64,000 nt of DNA from Euptelea pleiosperma. Taxonomy: Eukaryota; Streptophyta; Magnoliopsida; Ranunculales; Eupteleaceae. The notes below the pieces were generated by a model. It searched no databases. It saw nothing but the letters and a program-made list of their open reading frames with translations, and had not been told where the DNA came from. The translations under genes were made by a program, and so were the position numbers. The stretch spans positions 9,227,464 to 9,291,463 of the forward strand of contig CM068548.1 of assembly GCA_035048495.1 (NCBI GenBank). Direction: 5' to 3'. Positions 22,441-34,329 of this stretch are shown here, one piece after another (the stretch's first letter is position 1; each line of letters opens with the position of its first letter).

Positions 22441-24279
22441 TTTGAATTGGAAGGCCTATTTTTAGTCCTCGTTATATATTATACTGAAATTTGATATTGG
22501 TTAAGTCCTTTATACATTTCAACATATTTTATAAAATCAGTGTAATTTTCAATCTACAAATTTGGTTTTTATGAAATTAGTATCTTTGAAAAGATATCGT
22601 TGACACCTCTAAAATGAGACCAATATTAAATATTGATATTTAAAAAAAAAAAATATATATATATATTTATTGTATATTCGTACAACTTATCCCACCAAAC
22701 CAAGGCTCTAAGCTTGTATGCCATTAGCTTAACCTTATTTCCTTCAACGATCTCCATATCGTCGAAAAAACGGTTCTACCTCCATATGCCATTATGCTTG
22801 TCGAGAAAATCCTCAATGTGGAGCTGGCCATTGAAGGAAGGGAGGTCTATTTTAAAACAAAAATCCTGATCTTGCGCTATACCACATTGTCCCCTTATTG
22901 GATGATGAATTTGTCAACTTCTTCATCGCTAGACTTTCCATTATAGGCTTGCCTGTGATTATCCTCAATCCTCAGGACACAATCACGCAAATCTCTATTA
23001 TTAGGTATGACTTATTCATTACCTTGGATTTGGTTTCTGTCGAAGGCCTAAGTTAACTACAATAACAGCCTGCACATCTCGTAGTGATTGTTGAGTCTCC
23101 TGTTAGAAGGCCTCAAATGTGGATATTGATACAAGTCGACTCTTGGGAGTACCATCCACAAGATTTGTTGAATCGGAATCATTGTTTAAGGCTATGGAAC
23201 AAGGGAAAATCCTCGCACTGTTACCAATTTGATGTAACGAAAGAGTGAAGTTAATCACTAAATCGAGCAAGGAAAATAGATCACCGTCTTTAACCAAAGA
23301 AAAGCCTTGAATACACAAGAAAAACATAATAAAACTCTTAACAACCTTCATTTATCAATTGTCTAATTACAACTTATATTAATAGGGCAAACCGATTAAA
23401 GAAAATAGAACGTAATTAAGAGTCTAGAACTACTAAAATAGAAAAAATTGTTAAAAATAACAAAATCAAATTAAGCATAGAAGCTGATAATACTAGAACC
23501 TAGAATCAAGGCAGAATCGAGTGAGTGTTTAACTTCTATAACCAAAGTTATTGTTAAAACAAAACTTTCTTAAAATAGCAAAATTGCCATTTTGATGGCC
23601 TTAACGAAGGAAATTGGCCCAAAAGTGAAAAATCCATGCCAAAGCAATGGATCTTGAAGATCTCGTTGTTTCTATTTAGGGATGTCCACCCTTGCCAAAT
23701 TCTGACTCTAGGTCAATGATTTCTACTTCTGCCTTTTGGACTTTTCACAGTCCAAACGCTTCATGAAGTGTTTCGCAACTTGTTTTGCATTAAGTTGAGC
23801 CTGATGAACTGGTGGAAAAATGCATATTCAATTCAAACTACAAGAACATGTAGATTTCATTCATCTATTGTTGGCAATTTGTGGAATGTTTCAGTGTGTT
23901 TTTATAATTTTGCAACAATTGGAGATACTAAAGCACCTGCGTAAATTTCACTCAGATGACCAGTTTGAAATTCTTGAGATAGTAAAAGGTAGACTAGGCC
24001 ATTTATGTACACACTGAGACATATATGTATAAGCGATTGATATAAGATCTTGGACTCTCAATTTTGCAAGCCCAGGCCTATAAAAAGAATTTAAATTCAA
24101 TGGGTTGTAATCTACAAAAGGGTTTGCAGAGACCAATGAAATTAGGATATGTGATCACTTTCCAACATGATGAGTAGAAAGATGCAACTCAATGTTATCC
24201 AATTGCAACATGAAACACATTGTGTTTCTTTAAGCTTTTGGTATTGTATATTTATTGGTATGCTTTTGTTTGTCAAGTG
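22441..24279. other. AT-rich intergenic stretch, no recognised gene
   Basis: Contains short open frames without recognisable domains and an AT-dinucleotide run near 22652-22670. The part 22860-23400 could be remnant retroelement sequence, but no diagnostic motif, LTR pair or primer-binding site was found. Confidence 0.3.
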
Positions 24280-24475
24280 GTGGTCGGCTGGCCATGAGAC
24301 TTCGATGGGTGAGTCGTCGGTAATGGGGTATAGGGTTTGGCCCAAGCCCTTGTTCAAAGGTTGAAGACAAGGGCATTTTCATTATGTAAGTTAAAATTTA
24401 GTAGTCAACTTGGGTCAACACTTGTCAAAATGGTAGTGGATGAGTCACAGGGGGTATGTAACCCGATTTTGAGAG
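24280..24475. mobile_element. Degraded right part of the GGGAATTTTTGACATA MULE MITE
   Basis: Shares GGCCCAAGCCCTTGTTC, GTTGAAGACAAGGGCATTTT, TAGTCAACTTGGGTCAAC and GAGTCACAGGGGGTATG with the intact copies at 32179 and 42603. The terminus is lost. Confidence 0.65.
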
Positions 24476-25109
24476 GTGATGTGTCATGCGAAAATGGGTT
24501 AATGGACAAATCTAGTCTGCAACCATTTGCAGACTTAAAATTATGCAAACATTGTATCCACCATTGAATGATCCTTGAAAAAAGTGTTTTTAATTTTCTA
24601 TTTTTTTTTTAAACATTGAAATATCACATTTTTCATGGGACATCCAACAGTAATAACAATGTTTGCATACTTTTAAGTCGGCAAACGGACTGCGGACTAG
24701 ATTTGTCCATTACTAATTAAGGTTTAAGTGACAAAAAATGCCACGTGAAGCACTCTTTATGGCATACTAACCTTTTGGAAGTTGTTCACCTCTTGATTGA
24801 CTTCTATACCAAACCAGCTTGATAGGTGATTTCTAACACCATCCCTAGGTGGACCTACATACAAAAATTCATCTTGATTATTTATTTTTTATTTTTATCT
24901 ATTGGATTAGAGACTTTTTCATGGTTTGTTTTTATTCGTGGATTTGAGTATTATTTGGCCAATGATAAAACAACACCACTATGCAACATGATAAAGTCCA
25001 TGGCTCTTGGACCATGTGACCATTACTCTTTTAATAATTGGTACGCACGGTACACTTAATTAACTTCTTTATTATATTTTTAATTTTTTTTCAAAATCCA
25101 CTTTGATAA

Positions 25110-25422
25110 TGGACCATATTATGAGCCCCGTGGCACACTCTTTTAGATCACTAACCTTCTAGATGTTTGACCCATCATTAGGTAGACCTACGCACCACAA
25201 TTCATCCTTATTATTAATTTCTATCCGTTGGATTAGAATCTTTTTCATGGTTTATTTGTAACCATGGATTTCTAACAGTATTTAGGGTACTCAGATTTAA
25301 AGGTTAGAAATCACTAATCAAGTCGATTTTTGTTACATAAGTCCATCTAGGGATAGGCCAAATATCCATACAATAAGTAGCCTCTAATAGTTTGGCACTT
25401 GACTCACACTGTGCGTCCGCCA
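25110..25422. mobile_element. G-box foldback MITE, diverged copy
   Basis: Left end ATTATGAGCCCCGTGGCAC, right end TTTGGCACTTGACTCACACTG; both G-boxes are mutated. A left-arm fragment of another copy lies at 24738-24860 (TGCCACGTGAAGCACTC). Confidence 0.6.
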
Positions 25423-25483
25423 TCAACTCTGACGATGGACATAATCATCTAATTTTTTCTATGAACATAGATCAAGTGACACG

Positions 25484-25803
25484 TAGGCCTGTCAATTTTA
25501 CCCATTTAACCGGAATGAATCGGAACCGGTTCTGGTTCTACATTTTTGAGAAACCGATTAAAAGAAAATCGGAACTAGAATTGAATCGAAAATAGTGGTT
25601 CCGGTTCTAGGTAGTTTAATATGGAAACAAAACCGATAAGAACCGGAACCGATATATAAATATAGTGTTAAAATTCTTATATTATAAAGATTAGATGACC
25701 CAATATACCGAGGACCAGAATCGGAACCGACAGAAACTACATAATTGGTTCCGGTTCTAGATCCATCATTTTGAGAACTAGAACTGACCCGTTGACACCC
25801 CTA
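25484..25803. mobile_element. hAT-type MITE with exact 8-bp TSD, second CCGGAACC copy
   Basis: Starts TAGGCCTGTCAATTTTACCC, ends GACCCGTTGACACCCCTA, flanked by GTGACACG at 25476-25483 and 25804-25811. Same interior as the copy at 21641, shorter and more mutated. Confidence 0.9.
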
Positions 25804-25811
25804 GTGACACG

Positions 25812-26926
25812 TGATGGATTCAATATTTATTGAATGACCTAAAACACCCTTATAAATTAAAATTTTTAAAAATTGAAGGAAGCATTGTATGTCAATTTAA
25901 GAAATTTGAGGGTCATATTAAGAATAATTATTTTTTTAATTTTATAATAAGAAAAAGCATTGAATGAGCCACAGGGGTGATGACGTGCTTGCAGGGTGCA
26001 GACATGTGCTTTACACCAAAAAGATCGAAGAGCCCCTTCTATGTGAATAGTTTAAGGATAATTTTGGTCTCACTCCACATATTTTGAGGGCACCCAACCT
26101 ATTGCTCCCACTCCACCTATTGAAAATAGCTATGTGGTTGTGGTTGTGGTTGTGGTTGTGGTTGTGGTTGTTGCATAGGGTTTGAGTCCATGCTCACCCT
26201 ATTCTTGCACTCATGCACTCATTTCCATGGTCCTTTGGGACGACTTGTTTCTCAGGCAGGCATATGATGAAGTCGCGCGATCCGTACTCAGTACAAGCTG
26301 CAGGTCCATCAACCAAACTCATTTACATCCTCCATGATCTACCAAGGATTTTAATCCTCTCAACAAGTTAAACTCTATCGGGTCCTCTAAACAATTGGTT
26401 CTTTATTTTTGCCGGGGCAACCCACTACTTGTAGAAGGGGTGATATAGGTGTCCTGTGGGACTAATCGGATGTTAGCCCGGATACCCATGGTATGAAAAA
26501 AAAAATTATTTCCACCATAGATTATCGTTACATTAGTGCATTCTCGAGTTGCAGTGTGCTATCCACGCGAGGCTCTGCCAGCAAATCTAGACTGAGGGTT
26601 TCATCCTCGACACGTTCGGTCAAGATTTAAACACGCCTCTACCTCTTGCATGCTGAAAGGCCACATGTTTATACCTCACGCACACATCAACCCTATGTGT
26701 TCTTTTTTATGGGATCTATTCCTCTTTGAAAGGTCAGTGAAGACCCATTACTAGGATGTCTTCTTCTCTATGCTCGATCTCTTGTTCTTCTTCATCTTGT
26801 TTGTGTTGCTATCCTGTCTTTCCTTGGTTTTAGTGGAACATTCTTGCTTTTTTGGTGGGATACTTTTAACAAGTCGAGTGCCCTCACAATTTTTAGGATG
26901 CGACTAAAATTACCCATAGTTAAAGC
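25812..26926. other. Gene-free stretch with a TGTGGT microsatellite
   Basis: About 6.5 perfect TGTGGT units lie at 26133-26172. The rest has no supported feature; the C-rich part around 26200-26800 gives only short frames with stops. Confidence 0.5.
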
Positions 26927-27318
26927 AAGGTTTAAGGGAGGCCGTTTTAATGGTTAAACGGACTGGGGGCGTTACAGTTTAAACGGATTGAACCGGCCAG
27001 GGGCAAAAATGGAAAAAAAGAAAAAATGGAAAAAAAATTAGAATTTAACTGATTTTAACAGAAAAAATGACGCTGAAATTCAAATTCTGAAATTCAAAAA
27101 AAAAAAACGGAATTTAATGGATTTTAACGAAATTAAACGGATTTAACTGCCGTTTTTTTCACAATTTTTTTTTTCAGAATTCAACGGTTGTTTAAACGAT
27201 TTTAACGGCCGTTAAATTCAAAAATGTTAAAACGTATTTGAACAGTTTTAATGGAAACGGGCTTCGTTGCCGTTTAAACGGCTGTTAAAACCGTTTAAAC
27301 AGCCGTTTTAAAACCATG
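26927..27318. mobile_element. CCGTTTAAACGG-family foldback element
   Basis: Left end AAGGTTTAAGGGAGGCCG, right end CGTTTTAAAACCATG. Dense GTTTAAACGG/CCGTTTAAAC and TTTTAACGG words. The flanks AGTTAAAGC and GTTTAAAGA resemble each other but are not a clean duplication. Confidence 0.6.
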
Positions 27319-27479
27319 GTTTAAAGAACACAAAATAAAAATAAAAAAACAAAACAGGGGTAGTTTTGAGATATTTGGGTTTAGTGTGAAGCACGCAAGA
27401 AAAAGGGGCCTTCATCCATTAACAAATTAGAATTGAATATTTTAGCATCTAAAGATATTTCTTAAATCCAACTGCCATA

Positions 27480-27605
27480 AATAAGACTTCAAAGTCAACG
27501 GTTAGAAATCACCGTTAAAATGACTTTTCTATTTGTAAATCCATCAAGTGGTGGACCACACATCCATAAGGTCAGTTGGGCCTAAAGAATGCTCCACGTG
27601 GCAGG
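27480..27605. mobile_element. G-box MITE right half upstream of CHMP1
   Basis: Contains TCAACGGTTAGAAATCACC, ACACATCCATAAGGTCAG and TGCTCCACGTGGC in right-arm order; CACGTG is at 27595-27600, about 406 bp before the CHMP1 start codon. The left arm is missing. Confidence 0.65.
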
Positions 27606-28005
27606 GGATAAAAAAACTTTGAAAAAGTCCCCGATGACATCAAACTCGAGCTCGGCTTAATGGTATTCCGCCGCGTGATGGTCAGGGTGCTTTTTTCCGT
27701 AACACTCACTCTCTGTGGGTTATTTTGATATTATCCATATTTAGGGTCCTTCTTAATAATTTAACCGCAATCATACAGCTCCTTTATTAATTTAGATTTC
27801 TCCAAACGCCCTTCCTCGAATACTTACGAAGGAATCAAAATCCGGAAGAAAGGAAGTTTCGCAGAAGATCAAAACCAAACCCTAACGCGTCTGGAAGAAC
27901 AAACCCCAGATCGGAGAAATCCTCCATACAAACCCTTTAAATTCGGATTGATAACAAAACCCTAGCAGTTGTTGAGTTGAGATAGAGAGAGATCAATCGA
28001 TCGCC

Positions 28006-28617
28006 ATGGGAAACGCAGAGAAGCTGATGAACCAGATCATGGAGCTGAAATTCACCTCGAAGAGCCTACAACGCCAATCTCGTAAATGCGAGAAAGAAGA
28101 AAAATCCGAGAAACTCAAGGTCAAGAAGGCGATCGAGAAAGGAAACATGGACGGGGCTCGAATCTACGCAGAGAACGCGATCCGCAAGCGATCCGAGCAG
28201 ATGAATTACCTTCGCTTGGCTTCACGTCTCGATGCCGTTGTCGCTCGCCTTGACACGCAAGCGAAGATGACCACGATCAGCAAGTCCATGGGGTCGATTG
28301 TAAAATCCCTCGATTCGTCGCTTGCGAGCGGGAATTTGCAGAAGATGTCGGAGACGATGGATCAGTTTGAGAAGCAGTTTGTTAACATGGAGGTTCAAGC
28401 AGAATTCATGGAGAGTTCGATGGCTGGAAGCACCTCTCTGTCGACGCCGGAAGGGGAGGTCAACAGTTTGATGCAGCAGGTGGCGGATGATTATGGGTTG
28501 GAGGTTTCGGTTGGGTTGCCGCAGGCAGCAGCACACGCAATCCCGACCAAGGAAACGGAGAAGGTGGACGAGGGCGATCTTTCCAGGCGCCTCGCCGAGC
28601 TCAAGGCAAGAGGGTAA
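28006..28617 (+). CDS. CHMP1: Charged multivesicular body protein 1 (ESCRT-III subunit)
   Basis: Single-exon gene encoding 203 residues, the usual length of plant CHMP1. CHMP1/Did2 is an accessory ESCRT-III subunit that recruits the AAA ATPase Vps4 and LIP5 for sorting of membrane cargo into multivesicular bodies (family knowledge). The N-terminal half is strongly basic and helical ([20 protein letters not shown] near residues 6-25; EKAIEKGN-like [20 protein letters not shown] at about 40-60). The middle contains [12 protein letters not shown] and [18 protein letters not shown], and the C-terminal half is acidic. The last residues, [13 protein letters not shown], fit the MIM1 motif (D/ExxLxxRLxxLK) that binds the Vps4 MIT domain. 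The start ATG follows CGATCGCC and is the only plausible one. No frameshift. Neighbours are only repeats. Confidence 0.96.
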   Translation: MGNAEKLMNQIMELKFTSKSLQRQSRKCEKEEKSEKLKVKKAIEKGNMDGARIYAENAIRKRSEQMNYLRLASRLDAVVARLDTQAKMTTISKSMGSIVKSLDSSLASGNLQKMSETMDQFEKQFVNMEVQAEFMESSMAGSTSLSTPEGEVNSLMQQVADDYGLEVSVGLPQAAAHAIPTKETEKVDEGDLSRRLAELKARG

Positions 28618-29644
28618 GAGAATTACGCAATTTCCGTATGATCTGATATATTTGTTCGGTGCATTTCTATGTATGTACTGTAATATTTGGAATTCTACCG
28701 TCTATATGAAAAACATATATGTAAATTGTCTGAAATTTTGAATTACAATACTGGTTTTAAGTACATTTGAGATTTGGTGTGTATAGATTGCGATGCTTCA
28801 TTCATTGTTGCTTTAATTGTTGTTTATAATAATTGGTTAGGTTTAGTTTTGGACATTTGAGGGTCGTTTGGTTTGGCTTGTAAGGAATTGCCAGCCTTGA
28901 CCATCGTTTCTATTTAGAGTTCTTTCATTCATCTCTCTGTTCGGTTGTTATTGCTTCGTATAGGAGACTGTGGGATGTCAATAAGATCAAAAGCCAGATG
29001 CTTTAAGCTCTTCCCCTTTTTGTTGGTACATGATTTCTAAGAGTCGTTTCATACTACCATTAGGTAATTGCTTTTCTATTTGTGTGAGAATTTTTAGGCC
29101 ATAATGTGAATACCTCTAAGGCCTTGCTTGGTAGCACTACAAATGTTTGAGTGCAAACTCTTGCTGCATTTGCGCGTGCTTGGTGGCACAACATCCAAGT
29201 ATTTGCATTAGACCCAATCATTTTTTGCCAAAAAATGGTCTAATGTATGCAGTCAAAAAGTGGCTGCAAACAATAGGCAAATGATTCTCTCATCCCCCTT
29301 GGTCTCCCCCAACAGCTCTCCCCTCCCCAACAATACGAATATTTTCCTAACAAATGTTTTTCATTGCAAACTACCGACAGGATTCCAAGAAGTGCAGTGG
29401 CAAGTTTATTAACTTTATTTGTCACTTGTCAGGATAATGAACTTGATACAAGCTGTATCCTCTCTACGGTCTTGCTATTAGTTGCAAATAGGATCCTTGG
29501 TGGGATTTTGCTCTCCTTTACATTAGAAAGTGATCCCAATGTTACTTGTGTTGTTCTACTTTCATTCTGACCTATTGCATTAATTAGAATGATGCTATTT
29601 GTTCTAGGACATCCTTTTCTCCTCCTGAACCTTATTCCAATCAA
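28618..29644. other. CHMP1 3' flank and gene-free stretch
   Basis: Contains the CHMP1 3'UTR (probably within 28618-28760). Near 29128 a GGCCTTGCTTGGTAGC end is followed by inverted AATGTTTG/CAAATG-type words, suggesting another small TIR element, but the right terminus was not found. Confidence 0.35.
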
Positions 29645-30005
29645 GCAAAACTTTGCTCACGGATGTCGGTTTGTGAGCCATGAGGCACACTCTTAGAGAC
29701 CACTTTTTTGTATGGATATTTGACCCATCCTAGGTGGACCCACGGACCAAAAATCAACCTGATTGGTACTGATTTCTAGTCGTTGGATCTGAGTACCTCA
29801 AATTATGCTCGAATTCCACAGTTGAAATCTACCCATGAAAAAGACTCAAATCCAACGGTTAGAAATCAGCAATCAGGATGATTTTTGGTCTGTGGGTTCA
29901 CCTAGGGATGGGCCAAATATCCATAAGGAAAAGTATTCTCTAAGAGTGTGCCACGTGGCTCATACAGCCATCCTTGAGGACATACGTCTGTGAGCAAAGA
30001 TTTTC
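29645..30005. mobile_element. G-box foldback MITE (GCAAAACTTTGCTCAC subtype)
   Basis: Left end GCAAAACTTTGCTCACGG, right end GTGAGCAAAGATTTTC. Flanked by near-repeats ATTCCAATC and ATTCCAATT. The arms are well paired. The element and both flanks are repeated almost exactly at about 39377-39780, so one copy arose by segmental duplication. Confidence 0.75.
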
Positions 30006-31064
30006 TAATTCCAATTGAGGACAGGATTATGAAGCAAGTTATTGTTTAGGATCCCTCCATTGCGTGTATCACTTTGATTGTTTTTTGAGATCATTCACTC
30101 CTAATTCAAACATATGTCATTATTCATGAAGTTATAAAGTGTTTACGAGCTTCTCGAACACTTTCTGCAAAGCCGTTGGCCATGAGTGATCTCCCAATTT
30201 GAAGTGTCGGGGTGATCTAACTATCTGAGTTCTAAATGCGGGAGGTTACCCTTTCCACATCATCACCTGTCTTGATGTTTAAACTTCATGCTGTGTTTTG
30301 AGAAGTACCCACATTGTTGCTTGTGAAAATTCTTGTTAAGCATCCATTCTATTAGTTTTAGCTTTTGGTGGTGAAGCTATTGCCTAGTGGCAACTTGCTC
30401 CTCCCTTTTATCAATATTGACCGAAAAAGGCTGTATTCAGAGAGACAGAGTTAGGACTGATATGTCGTGATTAAGTTGAGTAAAAAAAACTTATCAAAAA
30501 AAAAAAAAGTTAAGTAAATCTCAATACATGGATGATTGGTTTCAGGGACTTGAGTCAGCACACACTTATTCGAAGTGTTTCTGGATCGTAAGGTAAACCT
30601 TTCTACTGCAGCCCGATTAGAATGAGATATTGAATATTCTGAAGTTGTGGCATACCTACACAATTTTGGGGTTGCGTATATAGATTGAGTCTTTCTTCCC
30701 TACATTGTTGTTACTTGTTCGGGCTTGCGGGAAATTGTATGTTTATGTCCATGTATTGACAAGAATGATAGAAGTTTTGGGGCTAATATGGAGGTGACGT
30801 AAACCTATTTAACGGAGAGCATTAAGAGTCAAGTTTGCAGTGGACTTTGAGTCTCAGACCAAAGTTGGAGGGAAGCCTCTGCTTAAGATGTCTTTGAAGA
30901 GGAGGGATACCTTACTACCCTTTAGTTGTAACAAGCCAAAGAGCTAAGAAATCCCCACTCGGCTCATGAATCTAGATGGTTTTATGTGTCGATCATATCA
31001 AACACTGAAGATATTCTTGGGCTAGCTTATCATCTTCAAATCTCCAAGATGATGGTCTAATTTA
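30006..31064. other. Gene-free stretch
   Basis: No domain recognised on either strand. 30840-31064 may be upstream LINE sequence in view of the relic that follows, but no motif could be read with confidence. Confidence 0.3.
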
Positions 31065-31507
31065 GTGTCGGAGAGTTCATTTGGAAGGAGCGGAAAAACC
31101 GTATATTTAAAGACAAGTATAGCTCTCAAGTAGCAGTGTTCAAGACGATTAAAGTCACTATTTCTCAATGCAGACATAGACAAATGTGCACTGGAGGCAT
31201 ATTGCAGAACAGAGGAATGCGCATTAATGGTAGGAGAGGGAAGAGTTGGGGGACCTAAGAAGATGAGATAACAGTCATACCACTCAATGTAACAAGGACA
31301 CTGCACGATTAGGGTTTTTTGCTTTGTCGGACACCACGACACCAAGCCATTAGCAGATTTGGTAATAGGCTCATGATAGGGAAATGTCTGCATGGAACAG
31401 ACATATGCAGACATAGACAAATGTACATTTGAGGCATATTGCAGAACAGAGGAATGCACATTAATGGTAGGTAGGAGAGCGAAGACTTGGGGGACTTAAG
31501 AAGATGA
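31065..31507 (+). pseudogene. LINE C-terminal fragment overlapping a direct duplication
   Basis: 31075-31160 translates to EFIWKERKNRIFKDKYSS and AVFKTIKVTI, the WKERNxRIFxD signature of the plant L1 ORF2 C-terminus. From 31163 a ~100-bp segment (GCAGACATAGACAAATG to CTAAGAAGATGAG) is repeated directly at 31407-31507, with about 140 bp between copies. Dead fragment. Confidence 0.5.
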
Positions 31508-32169
31508 GCCAGCATTCATACCACTTAATGTTACAATGCAGCAATTCTCTCATAGTAAGGGTGAAAATGTTTATCATCATTCATCGTTCACAATGCCTTA
31601 ACCCAACAATCAAGGGTCGGCAACATGAATCCTATTTCATCATTCAGTCAATGAATCAGAATTCATGTCAAGAATTTTGGCACAAGTTTGAGGCCGGCTG
31701 CCAACTTGACACAACCCTCCATCTGATCTTGGAACTGCCAATGCAAACCTAAAGCTCTGACACCAGCGGAGTTAAGAAGGTCAAAATATTCTGTCGCCTA
31801 TAGACTGAATTGGAGCACTGCTATCTTCCAATTCTTCAAGATGTTTTGACAATGAGATCTGTTATTTGTTTTTACAGATTCAAAACTGATCCATAAGTAC
31901 AGATAGTCCAGTTTCCTCCTGCTGTCTGTCCCAAGCATAGTCCCACCTTCCCTTGCCATGTTATTATCTATTTTATTTGTCTCTGACAGATTTTTGTCAC
32001 CAAGCAAGAAACTTGTATGCTGCACCAGAATGCTACCACAAGTTCAAATATAGATTTAAGTGTTCTCTATGATAGAGGATGATGTTGGTCATTGTTGATT
32101 TCCATTCAGTTGGTGGGCCACATCTCATGGATGGAAAGATTATGTTTGATGCTTCCATCTATTTTTCTG
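31508..32169. other. Gene-free stretch
   Basis: Short frames only; nothing recognised. Confidence 0.3.
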
Positions 32170-32178
32170 TTTTTCTTT

Positions 32179-33019
32179 GGGAATTTTTGACATACCCCCC
32201 CATCTTATCTTTAAAATTTGACATACCCCCATATAACTCGGTCCACTGTCATTTGACCAGTGCTGACCTGAGTTGACTTCCAAATTTTGTATTAAATGGC
32301 AAAAATGCCCCCGTCTTCAAGCTTGGAACAAGGGTTTGGGCCAAAACCCAAACCCCAAATCAAGCGGCTGTGGGGATGGCCGGCCAAGAGATTCCAATGG
32401 GTTGGCCGCCCATCACCGGCGACCAACCCACCGGAGTCTCATGGCCGGTTGGCCACCACTCCGGCAATAATTTTAAACCCAAGGTTAAAAAAAAAAAAAA
32501 AAACCCAAAGCATACAATTGTAGTTTTAAAATTTTCATTAACAAAAATGAAAAACAAGACAAAACAAATTATATTTCAAACTTTTGAGATGTGGATTTTG
32601 GAAAGATGGGTTCTTTCAATTTTAAAATTTCATTCTACAATAAAATCCATAAAAAGTAATCTCATTTCTTCATGAGCTTATTTATTTTTTTGGTGTTTTT
32701 TCTTCTCAATCTTTGTTTAATTCATCAAAAAATTAAAAAAAAAAACTAAAGTTTACCAACATAGATTTTAAATTTTATCTTTAATCTCCTCTTTTCATGT
32801 TTGATTTGGGGTATGGGTTTTTGTTTAAACCCAAACCCTTGTTCTAAGGTTGAAGACAAGGGCACTTTCGTCCTTTAATACAAAATTAGGTAGTCAACTC
32901 GGGTCAACACTGGTCAAATGACAGTGGACCAAGTCATAGGGGGGTATGTCAGCTTTTTCAAATTGTAGGGGGGTATGTCAAATTTTAAAGATAACATGGG
33001 GGGTATGTCAAAATTTCCC
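32179..33019. mobile_element. MULE-type MITE with perfect 9-bp TSD (841 bp)
   Basis: Starts GGGAATTTTTGACATACCCC and ends GGGGTATGTCAAAATTTCCC; the terminal inverted repeats extend about 180 bp with one or two small gaps. Flanked by TTTTTCTTT at 32170-32178 and 33020-33028. A 9-bp duplication is typical of Mutator-like elements. No transposase; the interior is AT-rich, with a GCCGGCCAAGAG segment near 32378 that is also present in the copy at 42603. Confidence 0.9.
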
Positions 33020-33099
33020 TTTTTCTTTTCCCTGCAATTAGTTGATTGCATGAGATTTTTAGGGGCTACTTGTACATGCAAATTTGGCAAATTGAGGTT

Positions 33100-33954
33100 G
33101 CACAATTTCCTATTTTAAGTATTGGTGCAATGCAATTGGACAACTCAATAGATCAAATCCATCTGACCAAAATGAAGCGGCGGGATTTTTGAAGCGGCAA
33201 TCATGCGCTCAATAATGATCGCGCGCCAAATATACCAGGGGTTTAGGGCTTTGGTTTTAAAAGAAACTTTTAAAATGTAACCATGGGTATATGTGCCACG
33301 CGCTCATTGGCACATGATCGCCGCCTTAAAAAATTTCTCATCTAAAACATATGAAATCCTGCTCTCCCCCATCCCCATTGATCTATCCAGTCTTGTTGGA
33401 GGGACATGTTCGATTATAGCTCGTACAAAACAAACCTGGAATGGGTTCATTTGTTTCAAGCCATGTTCGTGCTAAGGGAATTGCATTGGTGTTTGATTGT
33501 TTAAACCATGATTCTGAAAAACGGCCGTAGTAACGAAAATAATGCCCGTTGTGACGGATTTGGACCTCCCCTTTTTGTTATAAAGTTTATTTAAAATTTG
33601 AAATTTGACGCAGTTATTTTCCATTCTATCCATTATTTACTGTTTTTGCCCGTGCCTTATAGTCCGTTATAACGGAAAAAATGCTAATGCCCCTAGTCCG
33701 TCACAGCGACCCCTTTTCAACCTAAATGACTAAAATACTCCTAAATGACCAAAGCCTTGGTTACTTTTCTATTTAGATCTGTTATAAAGCGGACGCTGTG
33801 CTCAAGCAACATGGGAATCTGCAGATGTTCGGCACGGACTCCTTGGAGCTTGAGCGCACGTTCTGCATGGTTCAATCTACTTGAATAGTTGCTGAATTAC
33901 AATGCTTCTTTCCTCTCCTTTCGTTCCCCTTCTCCAAGTTAGGGATGTATTATA
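33100..33954. other. Repeat mosaic
   Basis: Holds GAAGCGG(C)GATC foldback fragments (33175-33330) and a CCGTTATAACGG-family repeat (about 33505-33720). No gene. Confidence 0.4.
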
Positions 33955-34092
33955 CTAGTAGGTGCCCCCACGGCACTCTTCGACAAAGCGTTCGTCAAGT
34001 GAGCGGCTGAGATTCACCGTTCAGTTGGGGGATAAGATCTCGGCCCTTTGCCTTTAAGAGGGGGAGACAACTTCCCTTTTTTGTTATATAGA
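33955..34092 (-). mobile_element. Short non-autonomous Helitron
   Basis: On the minus strand it starts TCTATATAACAAAA and ends CTAG. A hairpin GTGCCGTGGGGGCAC lies just before the end. It sits between A and T on that strand with no target duplication, all as expected for Helitrons. 138 bp. Confidence 0.75.
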
Positions 34093-34159
34093 TATACATA
34101 CACACACGGGGGCGGCACATGCATTGCACGTGAGTGATTATAGGGCCTCATCAACATTG

Positions 34160-34300
34160 ATGACAGACCATAGTATGAGCCACGTGGCACACTCTTAGAG
34201 AGCCCATCCCTAAATGGGCTTACATACCAAACTTCAACTGGATTAGTAATTTCAATTCGTTGGATTAGAGTCTCTCTCCTTATTTCTCTCTCTACTCGGC
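34160..34300. mobile_element. G-box MITE left-half fragment (duplicated at 39830)
   Basis: CATAGTATGAGCCACGTGGC is followed by ACCAAACTTCAACTGGATTAG and unrelated sequence. The same truncated copy with the same neighbours is at 39830-39950. Confidence 0.65.
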
Positions 34301-34329
34301 ATGTACGTACTCCAGTTGATTTATAAAAG

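Noticed and set aside
23100..23400. Possible LTR retrotransposon
   Set aside because: No paired LTRs, primer-binding site or gag/pol motif could be found.
21641..25803. CCGGAACC repeat blocks as a possible CRISPR-like or satellite array
   Set aside because: The words are irregularly spaced, in both orientations, and bounded by hAT TIRs and 8-bp TSDs.
28222..28741. Minus-strand frame 28222-28536 and plus-strand frame 28487-28741 at CHMP1
   Set aside because: Shadows of the CHMP1 coding sequence; no family pattern.
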